From Heterodera schachtii (Eukaryota; Nematoda; Chromadorea; Rhabditida; Heteroderidae): DNA of 64,000 nucleotides. The translations under genes were made by a program, and so were the position numbers. Position 1 is the first letter of the stretch; every line of letters starts with the position of its first letter. Below are positions 23,931 through 34,211 of this stretch, piece after piece. Location of the stretch: contig SIJG01000023.1 of the NCBI GenBank assembly GCA_023374025.1, positions 543,197 through 607,196 on the forward strand. Reading direction: 5' to 3'. The notes beneath the pieces are model-generated. The model worked only from the letters and a program-made list of their open reading frames with translations. It was not told the origin of the DNA and did no database searches.

Positions 23931-26900
23931 GCGTCGGATGAACGCCCAATTATTCTTGCCTGGAACAACTTTTTTCGTTGGAGCATTTTTGAATTTGTCG
24001 ATTTACTATTTGGGGACAAAAACTGTTCATACCGTTGTGTGTACACGGAGGACATAAGCTTGTGAGCAGCAGAAGATTAAAAATATGCATTTTGAGAAAA
24101 AAAAGTGGAAAAATCGAAAATTATTTTGCTGACTTCTTAAGAAATTAAAAAAAAAAATTTTTTTTTTCCTGCGTCGTCTGTCGGGGTAAAAACCCAACTC
24201 GTAGTGGTGCCATATCTCGCACTAAATTATAGTGCTGTTCGAGACTCTCGGTCTCGAGTTTCGAGGCGAGAAAATTCTCGGGTTTTTTTGGTCTCGAGTC
24301 TCGGGGTCAAGTCTTGGTCTCGAGTCTCGGATTTTTTGGGTCTCGAGTCTTGGGGTCAAGTCTTGGTCTTGGTCTGAATCTCGGGTTTTTTGGGTCTCGA
24401 ATCTCGGGGTCAAGTCTTGGTCTCGGTCTGAGTCTCGGGTTTTTTGGGTCTCGAGTCTCGGGGTCAAGTCTTGGTCTCGAGTCTCGGGAAATTTTGGTTC
24501 TCGAACAGCACTACTAAATTACCCATCGTACTATGTAAAAACAGAATAGCAAAATTTTGGTTTTGTCCGTCAGTCGGCACCGACAATTTTTATTATTCTA
24601 TAATTAAAAATTGACTCAAAATTCGCAAATTTGATTTTTGCACAAATGCCCTTTAATTATTGCCAATAAAAAACACAGTGAAAAAGCGGCTTCTGTTGTG
24701 ATCTGGCACACTGGTGACATATTGAGAGATTTGCCTCGACATCGTCGGACTGATCAGGTGAAAATTGATAAGTTTTTTTGAACATAAAATATTAATTGCC
24801 TTCATTTAGCTGTATGTTATGATGTCCCACGAGGTAATTAATTAGTGTAATGATAATTATGAATTTTTGGATAAACGAACAAAGGAAATACACAATTTCT
24901 TAATTTTCATATAATCCGATTTGCTAAAAAAATCATGACACCCAAACAGAGAAGAGTCTCGAGTCGACAAATTTCTCGGGTTTATTTGGTCTCGAGTTTA
25001 GTGCAATTTTTGTTGCCTAAAGCAGTGAAATGGCCATTTCGCGGGCGGGGTCCGGACAATCCGTCAGTGGACAATCCGTCGGTGGTCAATCCGCAAGTGG
25101 ACAATCCGTCAGTGAAGGGGACAATCCGTCAGCAATGGACAATCCGTCAGTTGATTTTAAATAAATCTGGGTGCTTTAAAAATAAATTTGTTTATGGATC
25201 AGTTACTGACGGATTGTCCACTGATGGATTGTCCACTTACTGACGGATTGTCCAGGGAGCCTTCGCGGGCTATGCCTTTTACGACGCATTTGTTAATTGC
25301 ACTAATTAATTAATTAATTGCTTTCCTTTCCCCCCATAATAAAAAAACAGAGTCCGCTCCTTGGCAGTGTGAACTTTGACAAAATACCGTCAAATTTCTT
25401 CAACATTTCCATCACTTACCGAAATGACAGTACCATTCAAATTCCGTACGATGCGTTGGCACCGATCACTGCTCAAACATTGCCCCAATACATTTGGACC
25501 GAAGCGGAGGTGGTCAAAGTCCAAATTTGTTGCCCAGAAAATGTGTCAGCGACAGACAGACACTGTATTTTTGCACAACACTGTGTGCTACAGTAACCTC
25601 GTTTTTAACGATGTACTGTGGAGGAATAATCACTGACGTATTTTCTGAGAGCTCCCCAAAAAGTCGGGTCCATGTCTTGAAAAAGCCGCGTACCCGGGTC
25701 CGATCGCGGTCCGGTACCCGGACCGGGTCGGGGTCGTTTTCGCGTGGAGCGATTTTTGAACTATAACTTTTTTCTTTGTCATCCAAATCCAACAAGCTTG
25801 GTAACATTCGATAGCCCTAAGTGTCCTCTATTAAACTGCAAAATTGTGAAAAATTTCATTGGGTTTCAAAAAAGTTATGGCCAGAAAACTTCAAAAAAAC
25901 TGATTTTCATAACATTTTTGGCCACAACTTTTTTTGAAACCTGACGAAATTTTTCACAATTTTGCAGTTTAATAGAGGACACTTAGGGCTATCGAATGAT
26001 ACCAAGATTTTTGTTATTTGTGGACAATAAAAAAAGTTATAATTCAAAAACATGCTCCACGCGAAAACGGCCTCTGGTCCGCCCGGACCCGGTCTATCCA
26101 AAAGTTAAAATAAAAAAATTTAATTTTAAAATTGTTTTGGCAACATTTAATTAGCCACTCAGCAAACTAATAAAGGAGCAATTAACTAATTGCTTTCCTT
26201 CAAAAAATGCCCAGATTCAAAAGCGTATGGCGCTGAAGAAGCGTTTGGCTGTCCAATTTGTGTCCAATTGCAATGTGCCGTCGGGACGTGACCTGTTGAC
26301 GGCCCGACTCCAACAACTGCTCCAAGTTGATGTGTATGGGAAATGTAACAACAGAGTACATTGTAAAGATGAATGCTACCAACGAGAACAAGGCGTGTGT
26401 CTACCAGGGAATGGCACGGATTCCGAGTTCCGGCTTCCGACATTTTTGGGGTCGGAATTCCGACTCCCGAAAATTTTTAGTGCATCGGAATGCCATCCCT
26501 AGTGTCTATTTGGGGCATTTGTTGTCAAAATGGTCAGCGACTTTGGCATTATGTTTGGTGATAAATTCAAAAACTTGATATTAGACGGTCACTGATCAGA
26601 GTGATGATTTATTCTGATCAAAACTTTCTCAGAGCGAACAAAATTAAGAAAGTTTGATATATAATTCGATAGCCCTTCAGATGCTCTAGTGGTCTGCAAA
26701 ATTTCAAAAAATTTCATTAAGTTTAAAAAACTTTATGGCACCAAAAATGTGTGAAAACCCGGTGCCTTTGTACTTTTGGCCATAACTTTGCTCAAACTTG
26801 ATCAAATTTTTTGAATTTTAGGTGAGCTAATAGAGAAATGTTAGGGCTATCGAATGATACCAAGAATGTCTAATTTGGTTGACTGACAAAAGTTATGGGA

Positions 26901-28518
26901 AGTTTTTTGATGAAATTTTCCATTTGATGGTTTTTATATGACGACTCAGTACCGTATCCCCCCCCCCATTTTCAGAGTCCCACTTTTTCTACTTGGCTTT
27001 CGAGAATGCCGTCTGCCCAAATTATGTGACGGAGAAATTTTGGAAGGCATTGCGCAATTTGGTGGTGCCAATTGTGTTGAGTCGAAAAGTGATGGAAGAA
27101 GTTGGCATTCCGAATGGCACATTCATTGCGGTGGACGACTTTAATAGTGTGAAAGCATTGGTGGACTATTTGAAGGAATTGCAAAGGGACAAGGACAAAT
27201 ATATGGGGTAATTTGTATGGGAAAAAACTATTGCTAATTGGTGTAATTAGAGGGAAATGGTTGTAAATGAGGGTAGTTGGATAGGGTGAGCAAAGTTTTG
27301 GACTAATATTGTCAAAATGTGGGAAATAAATAAACAAAAAATAAAAAAATTATGATAATTAAAGGGAAATATTCGTTAAATTTGCACTATCAATAAATTT
27401 CAGTAAACCAATAAGCCAACGACAAAAATTATACTAATTTATAGGAAAATTATTTTGCGTGTAATAATTAACTAATTAACGATTTTTTTTACAAATTGCT
27501 TATAATTATTAGGTTGTAAATTATATGGACTAAAAAATGCCAAATATGGACATAAAATATGGACTAAAAAAGCCCGAAATATGGACTAAAAAGCTCAAAA
27601 ATGGCCAAATATGGACCAAAATATGGACTAAAAACTGCCAAAATATGTGTTTTAAACCTTCAAAAATTCCAAAAAAGGTGTATGTATTCAATATTTGCTT
27701 TAATACACTTAAAAATACAATAAACAACCAAAAAATGGATTTAAAACATAAAAATGCAAATTTTTTTTATTGTCGTCCATCGTATAAAAAATATTTCCAA
27801 GTTTGCCAAAATTTCAAAAAATTCTCATTTAAAAAAGGAAAGTTCGCAAAAATGGCAAAAATATTTATTAAAAATGTCAACATGACGACGAAAATTCAAA
27901 TTTTTCGCATTTTTGGGCTGTAATTTTTAAAAATTTCCAAAAAGTCGACTTTAGGGGTGTATTTTTTGCATTTTTCTTGCGAAATTTTGCCAAAAATGGC
28001 CAAAATATGGACTAAAAAGGCCAAAATGGCGAAATATGGATTTATTCCCGAAAACCCCCAAAATATGGATTTATATGGACTAAAAACTTTCACCAAATCA
28101 TAAAATTTTACGTAGAAATGCTATTTTTGAGCCCCTTCTTCATAGCATATGCGCAGAAAAAATATGTGTTATTAATCCATATAATTTACAACCCTAATAA
28201 TTATAGGGCAAATAAAATTTAAATTTTGCCGTATGCCAATTTTTGTGGCATTTTAGTTTTTTCAATTGGACCAAAGCGTACCAAAAGCATCGGAGTGGGC
28301 ATGGCATTCAGCCGCCGCTGTGCCAATTGTGCGAAATTGCGCACACACAACGGCACAGCAGGGACACAATCAAAACTTATGCCGTACAATTGGACAAATT
28401 TTGGCCCAAAAACGCAATGCGAAGCAAATTTTGTGCAGCAAACATTCAAGGACATCTGACAAATTTATTTACTTTTTATTTATTTATCGATAATGAAAAA
28501 ATTTTATATGAAAAATAA
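23931..28518 (+). CDS. Alpha-1,3-fucosyltransferase (GT10) catalytic domain
   Basis: Transfers fucose from GDP-fucose to GlcNAc of N-glycans or related acceptors in the Golgi. Seven in-phase exons: 23931-24061, 24679-24757, 24810-24833 (24 nt), 25351-25509, 26215-26392, 26976-27207 and 28257-28518. GT10 hallmarks in order: CSYRCVYTEDISF, VVIWHTGDI, YVMMSHESP (split over the 24-nt exon), FFNISITYRNDSTIQIPYDA, VSNCNVPSGRDLL, VDVYGKC, FYLAFENAVCPNYVTEKFWK and NGTFIAVDDF. The intron after 26392 must start with GC (CAAG|GCGTGT) to keep frame into SHFFYLAFEN. There is no start codon or membrane anchor in the first exon; these are expected upstream, possibly in the 18967-22848 exons. Introns carry several transposon-like hairpins. 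Confidence 0.9.
24230..24513. mobile_element. hAT-like MITE with CTCGAG words, 8-bp duplication CTAAATTA
   Basis: A 284-bp element with termini TAGTGCTGTTCGAGA and TCTCGAACAGCACTA, flanked by exact CTAAATTA duplications (24222-24229, 24514-24521). The interior is about four tandem copies of a unit around GGTCTCGAGTCTCGGGTTTT. Relatives lie at 654-725, 37181-37283 and 24950-25005. Located in a GT10 intron. Confidence 0.88.
25053..25253. mobile_element. Inverted repeat of (GGACAATCCGTCAGT)n
   Basis: The left arm (25053-25152) holds five variants of GGACAATCCGTCAGT. The right arm (25202-25253) holds three in the opposite orientation. A 50-nt unrelated spacer separates them. It lies in the GT10 intron before 25351. 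No target-site duplication seen. Confidence 0.7.
25721..26094. mobile_element. Dispersed hairpin element, CGTTTTCGCGTGGAGC-armed copy
   Basis: Same core as the 35540-35905 element. Here the outer arms are GGTCGTTTTCGCGTGGAGC on the left and the complement of GCTCCACGCGAAAACGGCC on the right, extending into GGACCGGGTC/GACCCGGTCC-like ends. The outer arm is unrelated to the GGCGCC arms of other copies. In a GT10 intron. Confidence 0.75.
26640..26900. mobile_element. Degenerate copy of the dispersed hairpin core
   Basis: Both halves of the core are recognisable (ATTCGATAGCCCTTCAGATG on the left; TAGGGCTATCGAATGATACC on the right) with TTGGCCATAACTTTG in the middle, but the outer arms are lost. 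Located in the GC-donor intron of the GT10 gene. Confidence 0.6.
27510..28196. mobile_element. hAT-like MITE built of ATATGGACTAAAAA words, 8-bp duplication ATAATTAT
   Basis: A 687-bp element with termini TAGGTTGTAAATTATATGGA and TCCATATAATTTACAACCCTA. ATAATTAT is duplicated exactly at 27502-27509 and 28197-28204. The interior reiterates ATATGGACTAAAAA with spacers like AATGCCAAA. Located in the last GT10 intron. No transposase frame. Confidence 0.88.
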
Positions 28519-29772
28519 AATTGATGTCAAAGTCAATAAAATGCCTCGCAACGGATTTCTTCCAATTCTTACGAATCCCAATTCCAATTACGTCATCCAC
28601 ATTTCCTGCTACTCGGTTTTTCTTCAAAGAATCTCTCTCCCGGGAGCAGCTCGTTTCCCCCAGCTCGGTTCCCCCCCGAGAATTTTTTTTTAAAATTTGC
28701 TAACTTAGAAATTTTTCAAGAACAAAAATCTTAGAAAGTTTTTTCGTAAGAAAATTCTAAGAAAAAAAAATTTTCGAGAAATTTTCAGCGATTTTTTGGA
28801 AAATTTTTTGAAAAACTTAGTAATTCATTATAAAAATTTCTCGAAAATTTTTTTCACAGAATTTTCTTATAAAAAACTTTCTAAGATTTTTTTCTTGAAA
28901 AATTTCTAAGTTAATCAAATTTTTTTTTAAAAATTTCTCGGGGGGGGGGGGGAAACGTAGTGCACCCCTCTCTCCCCCCTCGGTTTATTTCGGCTTGGGG
29001 TGGGGGTACCATCCTTTTTTTTTTTTTGCTTTTTACACAACTTTTTTTTTGCGGCGCTTTTTCCAAAAAACTTTATTTATAGGGGGTCCGCCGGTGCCGA
29101 TAGGCGCCGCCGGGAAAATTTTTTTGCGGTTTATATGCGTTTTTGTTAACGAATTTTGTCCAAAAATTAACAAATTTTGCGATTTTGAGCCATTTTTAGC
29201 AGATTCATTAAAAATTTGTGGATTTTTTGAAAAAATTAGCAAATTTTTTTAAATACTTTGGTGAGGCTAGGTCTGGAGGTATAACTTTTTTCTTTGTCAA
29301 CCAAATCCAATATTGTTGGTATCATTCAAAAGCCCTAAGAGAAATGCCATTCTGGTTGAACGACTAGTTAGAAACTCAAAAAACAACAGTTTCACACAAG
29401 AGATTTACTAGGATTACAGCGCTTTATTGTCCGAATACATTCATACAACAGATATTTATGTACACATAATGATTGGGTGTTGCATTGGAGCACATACAAA
29501 TACAATACAATATATAGGCAATACATACATATATCATTACAACAATTACAATGATTTGATCACTGATATGGACAGCAGCGCATAAAGCTTATCACGGACA
29601 ACAGATCAGAGGGTGATAAAGCATATACAAATGATATAATTTGGGGGAGGGGAACAGCTTCATATTGGGGGGATCAGCAGCAGTTAAGGGGAGAAGCGTT
29701 TGTTGCTCGAAGTCCATCGTTCGTTCATCCACGGGGGCCGTCCTCGAGTCGATCATTGTTCACCGCTGGGGC
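28519..29772. other. Intergenic region of repeat fragments between GT10 and the small membrane-protein gene
   Basis: No gene seen. From 28700 to 28965 it holds an AT-rich foldback ending in a G12 run, related to 1200-1560. From 28990 to 29270 there is a fragment of the 10633-type element, with GGTGCCGATAGGCGCCGCCG. From 29275 to 29350 there is the left half of the dispersed hairpin core. From 29395 to 29770 lies the probable 3' UTR of the minus-strand gene. Confidence 0.6.
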
Positions 29773-30320
29773 TCACGTTTTCTGCTTCTTGTCCTTCTTG
29801 GAGCCGCCGCCCGCCGATGCCCTGACCTTTTTGGCGTAAATCATGCCACAGTACTGAAAAGGAAATGGGGAACAAATTAGACACAAAAAAAAACACGAAC
29901 GAAGGCAAAATTGGGCCAACCAATTAAACCAATTTTACTATCCATGGACGACGAAATTTGGGGGGGGGGGGGTTTTTCGGCTCTGAAAATAGTCAAAACA
30001 AACGTCGTAAACGTTATTGGCACTTCTGAAAAGCCTCTAAACTCAATTTTCGAGTTTCAAATTTCGTGTTAGTCTCACACCAATTACAAAACACGCTGAA
30101 AAGTAAGCCAATCCCATTTTTCGTGCTTTTTTTGAATCTCGGATTTATCCTGATTGGAAGGCTTAATCCCAAGAAGCTTCAAACAAAATTTGGAATGATT
30201 ACATTTTTGATTGGACTCATAAAATGCAAGCAGCAAATGCGATTTTCCCCCCACCCTCAAACCCACCACTCCACCGCCGAACGCAACCGCAGCCGAGAAC
30301 AGGTAGAAGAGGAAGCCCAT
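29773..30320 (-). CDS. Small single-pass membrane protein with Lys-rich tail
   Basis: Two exons are supported. Exon 1 runs from ATG at 30320 down to a donor between about 30272 and 30255. It encodes MGFLFYLFSAAVAFGGG, a membrane segment. Exon 2 (29853-29773, acceptor TTTTCAG) encodes CGMIYAKKVRASAGGG and the tail SKKDKKQKT. Predicted length is about 43-48 residues. The exact donor is ambiguous because several phase-0 GT sites exist. It has a partial paralogue at 60.6-61.0 kb that shares the intron-end sequence. There is a weak resemblance to the first membrane segment of TMEM14-type proteins, not enough to name it. Divergent from the kinase gene. Confidence 0.45.
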
Positions 30321-30544
30321 TGTGTTGATTGGAGAGCAGCAGCAGCAGAAGTGATCGGAGTCGACGTGTGCACGGGCGATGGATGTGCTGTGTTGAAGCG
30401 TTGCGCAATTGTCGTCGTTGCTGATTGTTTGTTGTTGTTGTTGTTGTTGTTGTTGTCGCTGTGAAGGGAATGAGTGACGAAGCGAAATTTTCGCTCCTTT
30501 TATACACATTTTTTCAGTCAAAATTTTGCCGTTTAATTTTTTCA

Positions 30545-30690
30545 TTTTTGCGCCAGTGTATTGGCCATAACTTTTTTTAAATTTAACGAAATTTTTTGTG
30601 ATTTGGCACAATAATAGCACACACACAGAGCTATCGAACAACACCAAAAATGCCAAATTTGATTGACTATGAACAAAGTTAGGTATGGAG
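30545..30690. mobile_element. Fragment of the dispersed hairpin core in a divergent promoter
   Basis: TTGGCCATAACTTTTTTTAA through GAGCTATCGAACAACACC and TTGATTGACTATGAACAAAG is the right half of the core. It sits between the start codons of the small membrane-protein gene and the kinase, so it may contribute to either promoter. Confidence 0.6.
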
Positions 30691-30743
30691 AGAAAAAAAA
30701 TTCATCCGGCGAAATTTTGTGCGTGCACCCAGCAGAATTTGCG

Positions 30744-30750
30744 TATAAAA
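30744..30750 (+). promoter_or_regulatory. TATA-like box of the kinase gene
   Basis: TATAAAA lies 90 nt before the kinase ATG at 30840, in the 520-bp divergent spacer. The spacing leaves room for a short 5' UTR. Position and sequence only; no transcript evidence. Confidence 0.4.
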
Positions 30751-30839
30751 GGCTCACATTTTGATGACTCTTGCCATTTGTTTTCAATCCCTCTACACAC
30801 ATTCATATTTCTTCACTTTTGCGACGACGACGACGACAA

Positions 30840-32839
30840 ATGCCGGACAATCGCGCGGAGGACGACGACGACGCGGTGTCGCAGAGCCCCGGAACAGTGT
30901 CGGCGGAGCGCAAGGACAGCTACGACTTGGTCTCACTGAGCGCAGGCACACGCGTGAGCGGCGGCCGATGGACCATCATCAAGGAGCTGGGGCAGGGCGC
31001 GTTTGGCACCGTGTTCCTGTGCAGCGGCAACACTGACGCCGGGCGACGACAAGCGGCAATGAAAACGGAGCGCGCGGACGAGGAGCCATTCTTGTGGAAG
31101 GAGGTGCGGTTTATGCGGGGGCGGACGGGGCGGTTGCTTTGTTGAGCAGCAGTTTGAAGGCGTCTGATCAGTGATCACGAATCTGACGCATCATCCATTT
31201 CAACCAATTTCAGAATCCTGGAACCCAAATTCGAACATTCATTTCAGAATCCTGGAACCCCGAATTCGAACATTCATTTCAGAATCCTGGAACCCCGAAT
31301 TCGAACATCCATTTCAGAATCCTGGACTCGAATTCTGACTATTTTTTGCTCAAAATTGATTGAAGGCAATTCCAAATTGTGTTTTTGATTTTCAGAGGCA
31401 ATGAATCATTTTCTGTGACCTCCGTTTTGACCAATTTCGAACCTCAAATGCGGAGTCAGACATTTTTGACTGAATTTAGCCAAATTGGAGAGTTCGACTT
31501 TTTGTTCGAAACCGTTTACGGGATTCGAAATTGGTTGAAATGGATGTGTCAGATTGGTGATCACTGATCAGTACCCACAATACGCGTTGAACTACTCAAA
31601 ACAGCATTCCAAATCCCACAAATTTTGTGAAAATTGAAAATTGGTTTTTTCGATCGAATCCCTTAAATTCGTAATTTACCAATTTGGTTATTAATTGAAT
31701 CCCTTCCCCTTTTGTTTCAGGCCGAAATTATGCGAAAAGTGAGCACTGTTCCGGTGGACCAAGGCTCGGAACATTTTTGTCGCTGTTTTGACGAGGGCCG
31801 AGACGTTCAACGGGACACACAAAGCGGAGAGCTGGTGACGTTCAACTACGTCGTGTGAGTGGGTGAAGTGCCGTCCGAATCGCCGTCATTATAATGCCAA
31901 AAAGTCTAAATTTTCCCCCCAACTTTTTCAGTATGTCGCTGATCGGACGTGGCCTGTTTGATCTGCTGAGCAAGGCGGGCGACGTGTTCAGCCCTGGGAC
32001 GGCGATCGGCGTTTCACTCCAACTGCTCGATGCACTGAAGGCGCTGCACAAAGTCGGCTACCTTCATCTGGATGTCAAGCCGGAGAATGCCACAATCGGA
32101 CGCGCGGAGACCAACGAGCGGCGACGGATTTTCTTGATCGACTTTGGACTTGCGCGCCGTTACATCAGCCAATCCGTGAGCCGAGGATTATCCCCCATTT
32201 CCCCTCCCATAATAATTAATTATTTTTTTTCCCCAATTTTTCACAGGGTCGATTCAGGCGAGAACGATCAAAGACGCACTTCCGCGGGACGCCAATGTAC
32301 GCTTCCATCGCAGCGCACGCGCGGGCCGACTACTGCCGAGCGGACGACATCGAGTCTTGGTTCTACACAATGGTCGACATGTACACCGGCAGGCTGCCAT
32401 GGACGCATGTGACGAGCGAACACCGGGTGAGTTCGGAGGGGATTTGACGGGATTTCAAATATCCATTCCCGCCCCTCCCCCCATTTTCAGACAGGCAAAA
32501 TGAAGCGACTCCGTCTAAGCCACAAGCCCAAGGAAGTGCAGCAACGGGCCCTGCATGCACTGTTGAAGAACTGTCCGCCAATCTTCTACGACATCTTGTT
32601 ACACATTGTGCGTTTTACGGCGCCATACCCAATTTCGCTAATTACCCCCCGCTTTAAATTTATTACCTACTAATTGCCCCCTCGCCTTCCCACAGGACGA
32701 CCTGGAGTTTTACCAGCAGCCCAAATACGAATGGATAGACAGAGTTCTGCGCGACTACCTCAACACGAACGGAATCCATGAGCTGCCTTACGACTGGGAG
32801 AAACAAGCGATCGACGAAGAAGGAGTGCAAGCTGATTGA
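30840..32839 (+). CDS. Casein kinase 1 / TTBK-like protein kinase with HRD-to-HLD change
   Basis: Six exons give 360 codons: 30840-31103, 31721-31854, 31932-32175, 32247-32426, 32491-32607 and 32696-32839. It is the kinase domain alone with short flanks. Motifs in order: Gly-rich loop LGQGAFGTVF; ATP-binding Lys in QAAMKTE; catalytic loop YLHLDVKPENA, where the Arg of HRD is Leu but Asp, Lys and Asn remain; metal-binding DFG in LIDFGLARRY; and the CK1/TTBK-type GTPMYASIAAH in place of APE. The CK1 superfamily is strongly expanded in nematodes, with many members of unknown, often germline, function. Catalytic residues are otherwise intact, so activity is likely. The start follows a TATA-like box and is acidic (MPDNRAEDDDD). 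Confidence 0.9.
31205..31330 (+). repeat. Tandem repeat, about 38-bp unit, in kinase intron
   Basis: Three-plus copies of a unit containing TTTCAGAATCCTGGAACCCC and AATTCGAACATTCA, inside intron 31104-31720. Each unit contains a TTTCAG that could act as a decoy acceptor. The following sequence (31360-31560) resembles arms of the 60031 hairpin family. Confidence 0.85.
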
Positions 32840-34211
32840 TTGATTGTCGAACCCCGCGTGTTTCATCCAATATTTATTATTCCGTGTTGTTGTTCGGCCC
32901 TATGTATATATATGTATGTATGTATATGTCTATATTGTATATTACGTGTATGTACTTATCTTGTTCGATCGATCTATAATATACTATGTATTTGTGTGTG
33001 TAATAAACAATTCGTGGAATATATAAATATATATATAAAAGTTGTTGGCAAAAATAATTACGCATGTAAAAATGGGTTGAGACTCGAAAATTTAGGTACT
33101 TTCAACGAATTGCTTTTTAATGTTCAAAATTCTTAGCCCTAACAAAAAGCCAGTCCTAAAAAACAAGGCAAAATTTAAGAAAAATTTTCAGAAAATCAGT
33201 CGGGGTTGAAAAAGTCAGGGTTCGGGCTGAAAATTCCCCGACTAAAATTTGTCGGTCGGGGGTGGCTGGAGAAATTTTAAAATGTCGGGTGCAGACACCT
33301 TTGTCGGAGGAGGGGGGGGGGGGGGGAAAATTTCATTAAAAAGTCGGAAAAAGATATCCTGTCCGCATTTTTTCGGCCATTTGTCCTGGAAGACATTTCA
33401 GATATTATTTTGATCACTTGTCCACGAAATTATCTCCGCCGAACATTCTTTTCCTCTCATCGGCATTATATAATGTTGCTTAATTGAGCTTTCATTCTAT
33501 TTGTTAAATTTTTGCATTGAAAATTTTTTTTTTTGTTTTTGCTTTTATTTATTTATGTATTAGCATATAAAAATAATAAAAATATTCAATTTGCAGGTCG
33601 GAGTCACTTCGGCGCGGACCATTTCGGCGCAGCAAATTTTGAAATGCTATAACTTTTTTATTTGCCAGTCAACTTTAGCCATTCTGGCATCATTTGAAAG
33701 CTCTATGTGTGCTCTATATTTACATGTCAAAAATAGAAATGAATGATTCAAAAATAAAAAAGTTATGGCACGCGGCGCCGAAAAAGCGAAGAAAAAGTCA
33801 ATTTTTGGGGTTTTTGGCCATAACTTTTTTGTAAATAGATGAAATTTGTTGAAATTTTGCAGGCTAATAGAGAATCTCAAGAGCTATCGAAATGATAATA
33901 AAAATATTTAATTTGGTTGAAAATGAAAAAAGTTTTTTGAAACGGCGCCGAAATGGCCCGCGCCGAAGTGGGCGGTTCCCCTTCCCCATTTTCTGATCAT
34001 TTTCATTTATTTGTTTTTTTGGTGCTTATTCACCAAAACTCTGGTGAATTGTACGATCCGATCCGTCCATTTTCATCCACAGAATTTTGTTGTTGTAACA
34101 AATTTGTTATTCTCAACAAATTTATAATTATTCTCAAACAAATTTATTAATATTCATTTCGTCGTATTTAATATTTTAATAATCTTATTAATTTATTTTA
34201 GTGTATATCCA
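32840..34211. other. Intergenic region between kinase and GT31 genes
   Basis: Contains the kinase 3' UTR (TATATGTATGTATGT microsatellite near 32905-32950; AATAAA at about 33002), a G-run near 33311-33327, the hairpin copy at 33605-33970 and AT-rich sequence. No gene recognised. Confidence 0.6.
33605..33970. mobile_element. Dispersed hairpin element, CACTTCGGCGCGG-armed copy
   Basis: Outer arms CACTTCGGCGCGGACCATTT then CGGCGC on the left, and their complement (ending CCCGCGCCGAAGTG) on the right. The word CAYTTCGGCGC occurs twice per arm. The core matches the other copies (AACTTTTTTATTTGCCAGTC ... AATAGAGAATCTCAAGAGCT). No clear target-site duplication. Confidence 0.75.

Noticed and set aside
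24222..24549. Frames of about 80-105 codons with SRVFWVSSLGVKS-like repeats
   Set aside because: They lie entirely inside the CTCGAG MITE with its 8-bp duplication.
30217..30656. 190-codon minus-strand frame with poly-Gln
   Set aside because: The frame crosses the hairpin fragment and a TTG microsatellite; the supported coding part is the MGFLFYLF exon in the neighbouring phase with a good intron.
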